Source: Siphonodentalium dalli
Taxonomy: Eukaryota; Mollusca; Scaphopoda; Gadilida; Siphonodentaliidae
DNA: 64,000 bases
Assembly: GCA_032622095.1 (NCBI GenBank)
Contig: CP136066.1
Coordinates: forward strand, 110,319,319-110,383,318
Direction: 5' to 3'
Of this stretch, positions 47,641 through 59,169 are shown piece by piece. Under the pieces are notes generated by a model. The model did no database searches. It had not been told where the DNA came from and was given only the letters and a program-made list of their open reading frames with translations. Each line of letters starts with the position of its first letter. The stretch's first letter is position 1. Made by a program: the position numbers and the translations under genes.

Positions 47641-48059
47641 AAAATGTTGGAATGTTCAAAATCCATCAGACATTTTCCAACTTTAGAGGGGGGGGGGGGG
47701 TGTCAGGTTAGAAATCTCCAAAACTTGAAAGGTTGAGCCCAGTCTAGATGTTATGATCTTGCAATTTTCATGTGCAGATTTTAAAATTGTCTCACATATG
47801 GCCGAGCCATGGACGGCCTAAAGTGTACTGGTCCCTCCCCCTTGGCCAGTCAAGAACTATAACTAAATTTTAGAAAAACAAGTCGGGAGCGAATTTGCCT
47901 GGAGTTAGACCATTATATATAGGTATTTAGTAATTTACAGGTTCATGTCTCAATATTGTCTCACACAGTGTATCATGCCGCGCCCTCCCGGGTCCGGCGA
48001 CGATTGGCCAGCCAAAGACTACATAGAAACCGAAATAATTTCCATAGCAAAGAACCAGT

Positions 48060-48135
48060 AGCTTCGCTACCATGATCACCCACATGTTCTTATATGTCCT
48101 TGTGTGGTCCCTCTGGTAACACCTCGTTCGATCAT
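48060..48135 (-). pseudogene. Decayed partial duplicate of the 49-kb candidate exon
   Basis: On the minus strand 'gatgatcgaacgaggtgtta' and 'ccagagggaccacacaagga' align with 'gatcatcaagcgagaagtta' and 'ccagagagactcgacacagg' of the exon at 49027-49221. Translated, CYQRDHT corresponds to SYQRDST. Similarity continues with small indels for about 80 nt and then fades; no splice site is evident. Confidence 0.5.
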
Positions 48136-48844
48136 CGTGCATAATTATATCTACATTTACGTGGATCCATTAATATTTTAACTACTTGATCATCATCATT
48201 ATCACTGTGTAGGAATAATGGACTGTATATATATGGTTGCATCTTGTTCAAGCATAGTCGTGCATGGAATACGCACACTGGTATATATACTCCGTATAAA
48301 TGTATATATAAGTGGTAAACCTGTTAGCCATATACAATCTCCTCTGTAAATTTAAGTTTTGGTGTTTATATTTAAGGAACATATCCACTATTGAGCTGAC
48401 GACCAGGGCAAATCGAAAGGGTGCATGGCCAAATGTTTCGACATATGGATATTGCATGCCTACACGAAGCAACAACATTCGGATCTTTCATAGCGACAAT
48501 ATAGTCTGAGCGTGGTCGAATAGTTTATTTTTCAAGCCAATAGTTAATTCAAAATATGTTGTTTTCAGACCAAGAATTGAATATTTTCCTTGCAAAGAGT
48601 AATAAACCAAGCTCTAACAACCAAATGAGTAACCAACGCTATAAATGCAGGCAGTGTGCCATTTCGATTTGCCTGATGAGCTGGACAGCCTATTTTGATA
48701 GAATCATATCAATCGATAGGCTATCGGTGGTCGCAGCTTGGCATTAGCCATGCAACCTCCATGCATAATTCAGTCCCTTGCTACGCAGGACTTGCGTCAG
48801 ATGTAGCGTAGCGAGGGGACCGAACTCTGTTTTGCAGATTGGGT
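48136..48844. other. No gene recognised
   Basis: A short hairpin lies at about 48775-48822 ('tcccttgctacgcag' with 'agcgtagcgagggga'). Otherwise nothing is recognised. Confidence 0.4.
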
Positions 48845-49010
48845 CTTACCACCGACTATTGTTTACACGTTATCCTACATGTTCTGTTGATCTACAAACG
48901 TTAAGTTTGGCGCCGTAACAATCACGTGACTTTTCCCGCCAAGTCGATCTCCATATATAATTACCATATTAACACAAGTGAAACGTACGCGTGGCTAAAC
49001 CTGGTTATTT
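48845..49010 (+). repeat. Dispersed repeat, copy 2 (partner at 24985)
   Basis: It shares 'accgactattgtttacacg', 'tttggcgccgtaac', 'cccgcca' and 'gtggctaaa' with 24985-25155. It lies just downstream, on the minus strand, of the candidate exon. Confidence 0.65.
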
Positions 49011-49026
49011 TCAGAATTCAACGAAC

Positions 49027-49221
49027 CTGTATCTCCGCTATCCATGTCCACCTCCGTGGAGTCCTGTTCGGAGATATCCTGTGTCGAGTCTCTCTGGTAA
49101 CTTCTCGCTTGATGATCCTCCAGATACTGGTCGAATGATTTGGTTGCAGGTTTTGGAGATGTTGTTGTAGAGTCTCTTTGTCTTGTCGTCGGTCGCGTTC
49201 GATGCTTTTTCCCTCGTGTGT
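49027..49221 (-). CDS. Candidate internal exon, polar Ser/Thr/Asp-rich
   Basis: On the minus strand the acceptor 'gctttctatctttccag' precedes a 195-nt open segment ending ACAG|GTTCG. It enters and leaves in phase 1, so it is a symmetrical exon. The translation is polar and probably disordered: HRTRPTTRQRDSTTTSPKP, FDQYLEDHQARSYQRDSTQD, then an acidic DSTEVDMDSGD. No domain is recognised. Its donor phase matches the acceptor of the terminal exon candidate at 37867-38036, about 11 kb downstream. A decayed partial copy at 48060-48135 supports the view that this is a real exonic sequence. Alternatively it is part of an unrecognised retroelement. Confidence 0.42.
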
Positions 49222-49627
49222 CTGGAAAGATAGAAAGCAAGATTTATAAAGTGACGGTGTGGTTAGAGAGATTCAGTTTCCAGCGATTGTGATGAGTTTC
49301 TACATGTGTATCCATGGTAACGGTGTACTGCGTATATATATCCATGTGTATCATGTGCGTGGGTTAGATGTCGATAATGTTACTTGTGATGCATGCGAAC
49401 AACGAAACATAAGTTTCAACAAAACAGGATGAAAGCAATGGAAATGTTGAATTATTGACACGAAGAAGTTTTGTGTACTTCCACAGCTGTTGATTGTAGG
49501 CACATGCGGCATGCACTATACTCCAGCAAGGGTGTTTCAGGCTTTGTGATCATATCTGACCCCAACGAGCTGTTCTGACAACGATTACATCACAAACTCT
49601 GTAAGCTAGTCCAAGACCCACCATTTT
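49222..49627. other. No feature recognised
   Basis: Nothing recognised; it would be intron if the minus-strand gene is real. Confidence 0.4.
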
Positions 49628-49782
49628 GGTCAAGGTAAATATTGTTATAGGCCAATGTATTCTCTTATATTGTATGCGAGGATCCCTATGGGAGACTCGC
49701 ATACACACATGTATATAAGAGAATGCAATGGCATAGGGTTTTCGCAAAATTTCAAGAAGCTCCAGTCATATGAAAGGGTTAA
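49628..49782. mobile_element. TTAACCC-type MITE, 3' part with one hairpin
   Basis: It matches the right half of 23621-23861 from 'ggtcaagg' through 'ttttcgcaaaatttc' and 'aagctccagtcat', ending AAAGGGTTAA at 49782. It contains one hairpin (49651-49732). The left part is missing. Confidence 0.8.
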
Positions 49783-50267
49783 CGGCATAACATTAATCGA
49801 AATAAGATATATAACGTAAACCAAACATAACATGCTGTCCAAATGTCCCAGAGCCCGTATTTTATTGTTGATTCTACCGGATTCTACAGAGGGACCCCGC
49901 CATTGATTGTGACTTGCTGAATGTCAAACTTCTTCAGACGTTTTCTAAGAGACTCGAGATAATCTATACGGGATGACCTTACGGACAACTCGTTAATCAC
50001 CATCCTTTCATATATAATTATCGAACCACCGAAAATTAATCTCAGACATCTGTATACAGACGCGTTTGGTAAATATTTGGTAAGATTTCCGATATGGGGA
50101 AGCGATTAGCCCACTATCATAAACATCGATTTGCATTAAGTGTATTGTGTATCAAAGAATGGAATGGGACATTTTAATTCATGTTCTTCTGTGTGTAAAT
50201 CGTTCCCGTCTGGAAAAGTTGTCTCCATATGGTGTTTCGCCCCGCCCCTCACCACACCAATGTGTTC

Positions 50268-50360
50268 TTAACCCTTCCATGGCGGGAGCTGCGCTGGTAC
50301 AACATTAAATATAATGTGCCTGTGCATTATCTTATATATGCGGGTCTCCCATACAAATCT
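50268..50360. mobile_element. TTAACCC-type MITE, 5' fragment
   Basis: It starts TTAACCCTTCCATGGCGGGA and 'gctgcgctggt', like 23621, and continues into half of a hairpin ('cttatatatgcgggtctccc') before similarity stops. Confidence 0.75.
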
Positions 50361-51851
50361 ATACTTTATAAACATTTCTCAATATCTACCAGAGCGCACC
50401 AGTCATACTTCCTTTCTCACTCTTGAACCGGCTGGGTACTAGTCTGTGATTTTCTATTTTAAGCGCGGTGTTTTCCAGCCAAAATGGCGAAACCGATCGC
50501 CCCAAAGTAAAATTTACTACCTGCTTTGAGAACAATTACCTTACTGAAATGTATTGACAGCATGGTGATTTAGAGCGATTGACGATTTTCGCACGATACT
50601 CAGTAAAATGGCAGCAAATTATAACTCTTGTGTTTGACTTGACTGATGTTTGCCATGTGTATTGTTATGTTGTCCATGAGGTTTTTGTGTTGATAAAACA
50701 ATCGGAGAACCAAATCACACAATTTCGCGATATAGTCCCCTGGTTCTAGTGGAACTTTCCAAACTTAAGGAACGAATTTACAAAATTTCTCTCTCGATAT
50801 TGTGTGCGCTTGATAAGGGAATCATGCATATGTCCCTGTTCGCTTAGTATAATAAAATCGCGGAAGTTAACCAAATTTGGATAAAATATCGCCGTTAGCA
50901 CAGTCTTGTCGAGTCACCAAGGGATACAATCCCTGCATGTAGTTTGACCCTTTCTGTTGATGTTGCAACAGTTGCATGTGTATACAGATAAAAATAACAC
51001 CAAAGATGCTCCGTCCCATTCAATGGTATCCAGTTATCGTCTATAGTTAAAGCTTACCAAAAGACACTTTAACATAGAGATCAACGTATAGTTTGTTGCC
51101 AATAAATACTTACAATACAAAGTATGGTATCAAAGTTGCCAAACAAATCATGTATATAATCGTTTTGTCGAGCCTTCGGCTGACATTCTGGTCTCGAGTG
51201 GGGGGGGGGGGGGGGATTCCCGCGATTCACTCAATCGCCCGTGACATGCCCTGTCTGTTTACTTATGTATAATGTGGTCTTATACCCGTTATTCCGTTGG
51301 ATGGCGCGGGCCACAGTGAAAACACATAATATAAACAGCGTACATCTGGTCTGCAAATATGTTCATATTAAACATGACAATTCATATTTAAAATATCTAG
51401 TTATGTGTCATTTTGGTTTTCAAAATCGTATCAACAGAACAAAGCAGAATACAACGTTAAATTAGATGTGGCATGTTGTTGTTGTAACTGGAGGTCTTGA
51501 ATCCTGAATGCATCTTTAAAAAAGCACCGTGTTACAAACTATCAATCAAAAGCATTTTTTTTAATATGTACTACGGCTATTCGGAGTCAAATGGTAGAAG
51601 CACTCAGTGGCCTATAAATGACATACTAATTATGTGTTCACCGGTGTAACTCAAATGCAAACCAACATATGTTATCTGATGAGTATAATAAGGCCATTAT
51701 CCACACATAGGGACGAGAGTGTTAAAAGGCCAAAGGAAATTAATGTGACATTGAAAATCCGATTATATATGTCTGTTTTGGTAACTGTGATACCATACTT
51801 GCCATTGTGGGTATTTATTGGTAATAAATTCACTTTGATAACTAAAGTTGC
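50361..51851. other. Intergenic, poly(G) only
   Basis: It contains a 16-base poly(G) tract at 51200-51215. No gene or repeat family is recognised. Confidence 0.4.
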
Positions 51852-52238
51852 TTAACCCTTTACCCAACAGAAGGGCCCTGTGCCAATGCATTCTCTTATA
51901 TATGCGAGTCGACCATAGGTCGCCTCGCATATATAAGAGAATGCATTGGCTTAACACATTAAAAATTATAAAATTGTTAAAGAATGTAAGAAAAAATGGT
52001 AAAAAGTGTTTTTTAGGCCAATGCATTCTCTTATATATGCGAGGCGACCTATGGTCGACTCGCATATATAAGAGAATGCATTGGCACAGGGCATAACTGT
52101 AACTATCACAATGTGGCCAAGGAGCCGGTTACAATGATATCCATATTTGTATGGTTCTATTGAGACAGACCGAAGATATTTTAGGCTGTTGAAGCTTTAT
52201 TTGGCCGGTTTTGGCCGGTTTGTTGGGTAAAGGGTTAA
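51852..52238. mobile_element. TTAACCC-type MITE with twin 69-nt hairpins, copy 2
   Basis: The ends are TTAACCCTTTACCCAACA and its exact reverse complement. Hairpin 1 (51882-51950) and hairpin 2 (52017-52085) are each near-complete 69-bp palindromes with 27-bp perfect arms. As read, hairpin 2 is the exact reverse complement of hairpin 1. It is colinear with 44663-45069. Confidence 0.93.
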
Positions 52239-53869
52239 GTTTGTTTGAGCTAACTATTGTTGCTGTAACTGGTTGATAAAGCGACCCTCGAATCGGACGG
52301 GACATCTTTAACTGTCGTTTAGATATATTTGCAGCGCATGCAGCGTCATGCAATAAAAAGGTTTTCAACCATCAATTTGTATATATGGTATTCGCATTTC
52401 AATAAACTGTAATGCACACGTATGTACAAGTTTTCGGAAGGGACCTCTATAATATTATGGTAGTTTATATTTGCATACACAGTGTGTATGGTGTTGTTAT
52501 GCGCGCCGCGTGTATACTAATGTAGAGATTCGTGTTTCGCCTGGGCGTATGGGGGTTTTATTTATAGAATGAGAATTTTTGGGAGGATTAAAAGTCGAAC
52601 TGCGACCGGAGGCCGAGTCCGGTAAAAGGTGTAGTTGGGAATTTCAATTTCGTTTATTGTCGTTAAAATTATGTCAATAATGTTGATTTTTGGTTTGTGA
52701 TAAGCTTTGCCAATTACAAATAAAAAAATTAAAAAGATAATTTTGTAAGTCTTATATTTCAACTTGTATAGACATTTTTCGTTCTGCAACCCACTGAGGG
52801 TTGTAGTCGGATACGGCCGAGTCGGCAGCCGGTTCGTTAATTAGGTTCTGGTTGTTATTGTTGAGTTGGTCATTCGCGAAACCAATATATTTTATATTCT
52901 AGAATTACAATCATGGGTATATAATATATGATCTTGAGCACGTTACCATTTCTGACATTGGTTTTCATGTTCTTTTTGGTGCTCGGATATATTGCTTACA
53001 GTGGAAGGATGGGGAGGGGTACACTGGCTGGGGCTCACAGGGGTCGACCCATGGATGGATGAACAAATCGATAAAGACACGAGAATATTTAATTGTTTGG
53101 CGATTCATTCTTATGATAAGGAAATCGCCACTAATACGAATTTGCTTACTGGTGGAGCTAGTTCTCTGTTTGTGCTATAACTGTATACTATAATAATTTG
53201 TAAACTGTTTCATAACAAAACTAAAAACGCGTTTCATTGTCCAAGGACAGCTTGATTTGTGTGTCAGAGCATTGTCTAATTTTTCATAAAAAAAAGTTAC
53301 ATATTTTCCATGAATTTCCTCAAAATAGGTTGATTTCTCGGTCTAAGATGTACATTTATTACAGTCCATAGTATATACACGGACATTAATCTTACAGCTC
53401 AATCTTGCAGCGAAAATATTAGACATGAAAAACCATAATATTCAAAATAATAAAGTAAACAAAATAAAATTTAAAGCCTACATACCCGCCCTACATTTTC
53501 CTGACCCAACCAGACATTTAATTTTATTTGGCCTAAGTATAGGGGAGTATTTTTGATCGATTCGCTGTACTTCGTGGGGGTCTCTTTGATACAAGTATCT
53601 ACTGAATAGATGTCATGGTCCATATACTGTCAAGGACAAGGGAAAGCGTGTCAATATGTATAAAACAACTAAGTTATTGTTGGGTATCAGCATGGTGCTC
53701 TATATATAGGTTAAATTTTGTGTACACATATTTCCCATAAATTATTGCGTGTATAGTGCACATGCAGTACTTAGTTTAAACACATGTTATGAAGTTTCAT
53801 AACATATGAAAGATCAACACTAATTTTTGTTTATTTAAAATCGATTTATCCAAGCAGATTAGCAACTTA
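52239..53869. other. Intergenic, no feature recognised
   Basis: Short AT-rich frames only. No repeat with a second copy was noticed. Confidence 0.4.
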
Positions 53870-56075
53870 GGGCGCGTACACATGGCGGGCAAGAAAATAA
53901 CAGGTATGCCCCATGTGACTTACTTTGACCAATGAAATAAATAATACCGGAAAATGATATTTTATCGCCAGTTGGTGATATGTGTTCACCTTGAACTATT
54001 ATATGGATATGTGTGGGGACGTATATCTTTTGAGGGTTTCCGCTGACGGAGGATGTCCATGGATTTCTGACTGCACCCCCCTCTTGAACCGGGCCAAAGA
54101 CCCAAGATCACATAATTTAATTTTCACACCTCCCATCGTCTTTGAATTTCCCATCTGGTACCTCACATGCCTTGAATTTTGACTGGACACCGGGGAGGGA
54201 GGGGCTTAGAATAAATTCCAAGCTATTATTTTGACCGAAGTAGGAAGAAATGCAAATATTGGTCTAAAACCACTAATTCCACATACATCAATGGCTGAAA
54301 AATCAGACTAATTGGTGAAAACTTTGACCATATTTGGCGGGGGTCTCATGTCCCCACATGCACCCATGTAAGTTCGGTAACGTAATATACACCACAGACC
54401 CATACACCAAGCAACATTCTCTTGAAAACTGCATATGGGATCTCAATGGGGGTGGGGTCATCCGATTTGCCACAAAACCATAATAACTTTTGTCACCCCA
54501 CATATGCATGCACTATGCAATTATAACATTTCCAAATTTCCAAATAGCGTGACCACTTTCTCATTATGTAGAAGGTCTTTATGCATGAGATCAGCAACGT
54601 TGCTACAGGTCGGTGTGTGCCTCATCCCACCCGACTTCGGTAATACATGTTTAACAGTTGGAAATTTCACAAAGCTATGAATTGCCAAAATGGACTATAG
54701 GTTATTTACCGGACGCGACCAATACTGTTATGTTTGAGCTCAATAAACGCCGTCTAAACCGCCGCGTTCTCACGGGCGTAATCTTTGCAGCAAGAAAATA
54801 TCAGTGTGCAATTTTACCTGATATTTTCTTGCAGATATTTTCTTGCAGCTTCATGTGTACGCGCCCTTGGTCTTTTTGTCTAAAGAAACGAAGCACACGC
54901 AAGAAAATATCTGCAAGAAAATATCAGGTAAAATTGCACACTGATATTTTCTTGCTGCAAAGATTACGCCCGTGAGAACGCGGCGGTTTAGACGGCGTTG
55001 ATTGAGCTCAATCAGAACAGTAATAGTCATGCTGGTTCAAGTGAATTGCGTCCGGTAAATAACCTATAGTCCATTTTGGCAATTCATAGCTTTGTGAAAT
55101 TTCCAACTGTTGACATGTATTACCGAAGTCGGGTGGGATTAGACACACAACAACATGTAGCAACGTTGCTGATCTCATGCATAAAGACCTTCTGCATAAT
55201 GAGAAAGTGGTCACGTTATTTGGAAATTTGGAAATGTTATAATTTCATAGTGCATGAATATGTGGGGTGACAAATGTTATTATGGTTTTGTGACAAATCG
55301 GATGACCCCATCCCCACTGAGACCCCATATGAAGTTTTCAGGATATTGTTGCTTGGTGCATGGGGCTTTGGTGTACATTGCGTTACCGAACTTACATGGT
55401 GCATGTGGGGACATGGGGACAACTTGGAAACAATATTAGTTGGAAATTTCACACCAACAATGGTTTGAAATTGTTCTTGTAGTCTGATTTTTCAACCATT
55501 AATGTATGTGGAATTAGTGGTTTTAGACCAACATTTGCATTTTACTTACTTTGGTCAAATTATTGGTTAGGAATTTCTTCTAGGCCCCTCCCTACCCGGT
55601 GTCCAGTCAAAATTCAAGGTATGTGAGGTACCATATGGGAATTCAAAGACGATGGCAGGTGTGCAAAATCAATTATGTGATATTGGGTCTTAGGCCCGAT
55701 TCAAGAGGGGGTGCAGTTGGAAATCGCCGTCAGCGGAAACCCTCAAACAGATATATGTCCCCACACATATCCATATAATAGCTCAGCGATTATGTAAAAC
55801 AATCCAAAATGGAATTACGAAGTCAATTGTTGAAACAGGCGATAATATTGATGGATCATAACTCGAGTGCGTGAACGATTACCAGCGTGTCCCTTATAGA
55901 GATTAGTAAACGGATACCGATGGCCACCAATCAAGGTGAACACATATCACTAACTGGCGATACAAAATCAGCGCGCTGCCTTCGTCGGATATTTTCCGGT
56001 ATTATTTATTTGATTGGTCAAGTAAGTCACATGTGGCATACCTGATATTTTCTTGCCCGCCATGTGTACGCGCCC
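53870..56075. mobile_element. 2.2-kb palindromic foldback element
   Basis: The left arm 53870-54846 and right arm 54899-56075 are inverted copies around a ~52-bp centre. Examples are 'gggcgcgtacacatggcggg' at the left end with its complement at the right end, 'tatggatatgtgtggggacg' with 'cgtcagcggaaaccctc' on the partner side, and 'accgccgcgttctcacgggc' with 'gcccgtgagaacgcggcggt'. The right arm has about 160 bp (near 55785-55945) absent from the left. TA flanks both ends. 'gcaagaaaatatc' subterminal motifs recur several times near the centre. It is non-coding. Confidence 0.9.
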
Positions 56076-56172
56076 TAATAGTCAAAATTAAATCCAATGA
56101 ATATTCAATTTTGAGGTTTACAGGTCTTTGACACCGTCCGATTTCACACTAAATTACTCAACATTTCCTAAC

Positions 56173-56627
56173 TTAAAGGTACTCAATCCGATTCGATGGT
56201 CCCCATATAATCAGATTCAAACAACAACAACAACAACATTTTTTAGAAATGCCGCTTCAGTTATCAGCATCGATTAATTGCCCAAAAATAATGCTAATCA
56301 CTGTCAACTATAGTATAAAATTGCCCGAAACGTGTTATTTATCAACATGTTGTTCGACGAAATTTGGCCTTATTATCAACAGAAAGCCTCTTGATTTTAG
56401 AATTACCATCTTCATCCGTAATTTGGTCCGAGATCGTCGGCTCGTCGACTGTTTACTGGGCCACTAATAATTCTCGATGCTGAAAAATAATAGATTAAAA
56501 AAAAAATCGATATCTAATAACTCTGAGCTTTGATAGGTGGGTTCATCGACGCGAATTAAATATTTTTTTACCCCAGAATCCAAATAAATAGTAATTGAGT
56601 GGCGTTAATCGGATTATGCATCTTTAA
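56173..56627. mobile_element. TTAA-flanked foldback MITE family B, copy 3
   Basis: Its borders are TTAA at 56173 and 56624, with the left end AGGTACTCAATCCGATTCGA. It shares 'tctgagctttgat', 'tcgacgcgaatt' and 'atagtaattgag' with copies 1 and 2, and has a (caa)n expansion near 56219. It is the most diverged of the three. Confidence 0.82.
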
Positions 56628-56824
56628 TATCCAGCTTGTTTGGCGTAAACAATATTTTATTCTCAAGAATAGCACATATAATACATAATATAAGGACATT
56701 TACAATATTTTTGATTTATTTTCTCGCACACAGAAATAATCTGATATTGTAGACTGAGCAGGCACTAGTTGGGCTCATAAGCAAGATAAAGCACTAATAT
56801 TTCCACCACATCCGGTTCTAACTA

Positions 56825-57085
56825 GCAATCTGATTGGCTACAACGCCACGTTTAAATCACAATGTCCCCCGTCACCCTTGACAGCGCGGGTATAAGAGAA
56901 CGTGCGCGAAACATCAGGGGTATATGAGCACGTGAAACATCAGGGGTATATGAATGACCCTTAAACTAGCCGTTTCCACCAATCGTGACGGTGCCCTCGC
57001 ACGCCGAATATGACGTCACCTGACGCCGGATCCTTAGGTCGGTTTTTGCAGCCAATTTTGCAAATGCGCTGTGTATAAAGTGAGC
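56825..57085 (+). promoter_or_regulatory. Promoter-like motif cluster (CCAAT, CRE, TATA)
   Basis: 'ctgattggcta' (56829, inverted CCAAT/NF-Y type), a direct repeat 'aaacatcaggggtatatga', a perfect CRE TGACGTCA at 57011-57018 and 'gtataaag' at about 57073 lie in a GC-richer stretch. The order fits a plus-strand core promoter, but no gene is identified downstream except the coding-like loop near 58.2 kb. This is motif evidence only. Confidence 0.25.
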
Positions 57086-57417
57086 GGCCAAATCCAAAAA
57101 GGGCATTAGTTCTCGAGATAGCCCTACCATTGGTATAGAACAATTTATAACCAACTTTTTCTGGAATGTGAATCTATATCATTTTCGAAACTAATTCTTG
57201 GCCTTGTCGGAATTGGTGGCAGCTATGTGTGGTAAGACTATTGGTGAAGGTACCCTATATATACCGAAAAATTATTCTATTTTCAACAGTAAAACTGTTG
57301 ACAAATACACTATTGGTTAATATGTCATTCAAATCACAATACAACGAACTATATATGTTCTATTATGAGGCAAATGTTGATAGATACGACTGATCTGATT
57401 TGTTCTGGTAATGTCAT

Positions 57418-59169
57418 TTGTTGAGTTATTTATATGGGGTGAAACATAAGGGGAAACGGAATGAAGTGCTGAAATGAGTTTGGTCAATTAGTATCCACCC
57501 CAATCACTTGTACGTAGCGTGTGCATTCGATTGGTTAAAGGTACGGTCGCTTTGTATAGCCCCACTTAATATATAAATATCCCATTCTTCTTAGCTGTAC
57601 GACGGAATACAACAGATTCTTTGAGCGACCAAGCCGCGAGTATGAGTGGGATTGCTATATATATTCCAATTATTATCCTACTGAAATAATTCCGATTATG
57701 TTGCACAGGGACGTCTCTAGATGATCTATAGATGGTCACAGTTGGGTTGAACAATTTCATATAAAAATGAGAAAATTCATAACAGGTGTATTATATTAAG
57801 CTGTGGTCAATATACTCAACTTCCGTATTTCCTGTTAATTTGCACAGGAACGTGGCTTTAAATTGATTAATGCACCCCTTGAACCAGGCCTAATTCCGTA
57901 ATTCGCATAATTCCAATTTTACCAAAGTTGGGGTGTGAGACATCTTCCACACCCTCTGTCGCCACGTCCCCGACGTTGAATACACACAACATGGAGAGCT
58001 TCGTCACCGAGTCGGATAGAATTCTTAATGACACGTCGGCCTTAGACGCGTTTGCAGAAAATATGCTAAATTCGTCACTCGATGATGACATTTCTTTCTG
58101 CATCACGCTAATGATGGCCACAATACACGACACTCCAAACACAGAGTACATGCACACCTGAACCGCAGAAGAAACTCTGTCAAAGCAACTGCGTCCTTAA
58201 AAACTTGCCACAGACATTTACAGTCTATTCCAATGCCTTATCGATGAGGACATCAGTCATATTGAAGAGATGATCAGCTCATCAAAAACACATAAAAACA
58301 CGAATTACAGCACAAGTTCTCAATTGCCTCCTATCGGACCACCGCTTCCAAACTCAACCGAACTCGCTCCGATTTCAACACTTATCCATGCAGCCGCCTC
58401 CGCCGACGTGTCAAGTAATGTTTCCCTGTTGACCCAATCATGCAACGTCATTGAGAAGGATCTTGCCCAAACTCTCCCAAACATGAACGGTAGGCTAGAG
58501 GCACTGGAGATAGGAATGGTTCATGTCATTAAGAATTCTATCCGACTCGGTGACGAAGCTCTCCATGTTGTGTGTATTCAACGTTTGGAACATACACGTG
58601 TACGTTGGGACGTGGCGACAGAGGGTGGGGAAGATGTCTCACACCCACAACTTTGGTAAAAATGGAATTATGCGAATTAGGGAATTAGGCCTGGTTCAAG
58701 GGGTGCATTTAGCAATTTCAAGTCACGTTCCTGTGCAAATTAACAGGAAATCTGGAAGTTGAGTATATTGCCCACAGCTTAATATAATACACCTGTTATG
58801 AATTTTCATATTTTTTACATGAAATTGTTCAACCCAACGGTGGCCATCTATAGATCATCTAGAGACGTCCCTGTGCAAAATAAGAGGAACTCTGGCGAAT
58901 ATCGGAATTATTTCAGTAGGATAATAATTGGAATATAGCAATCCCACTCATACTCGCGGCTTGGTCGCTCAAAGAATCTGTTGTATTCCGTCGTACAGCT
59001 AAGAAGAATGGGGTATTTATATATTAAGTGTGGCTACAAAGCGACCGTACCTTAAACCAATCGAATACGATACGTACTAGTGTTTGGAGTGGATACTAAT
59101 TGACCAAACTCATTTTAGCACTTCATATAGTTTCCCCTTATGTTTTACCCCATATAAATAACTCAACAA
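57418..59169. mobile_element. 1.75-kb palindrome with a coding-like loop
   Basis: Arms 57418-58032 and 58525-59169 are inverted copies (about 90% by eye) around a 492-bp loop. Paired strings include 'gagttatttatatggggt', 'ggtacggtcgctttgta' and 'gagtcggatagaattctta' with their complements. Inside the arms, TTAAAGGTACGGTCGC at 57538 and its inverse near 59055 resemble a TTAA-type terminus, but pairing continues about 115 bp beyond it on each side. The right arm carries a small insertion around 58590. Confidence 0.9.
58201..58524 (+). other. Coding-like open segment in the palindrome loop
   Basis: From 58201 a frame stays open through the loop into the right arm (to 58659). It reads LFQCLIDEDISHIEEMISSS, then a Ser/Pro-rich stretch SQLPPIGPPLPNSTELAP, then IEKDLAQTLPNMNGRLEALE, which looks coiled-coil-like. 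An upstream frame (57928-58161) gives ESFVTESDRILNDTSALDAF and is separated by a stop. Composition is protein-like, with even codon use and no low complexity. I do not recognise the family; a LINE ORF1 or a captured host exon are both possible. Confidence 0.35.
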
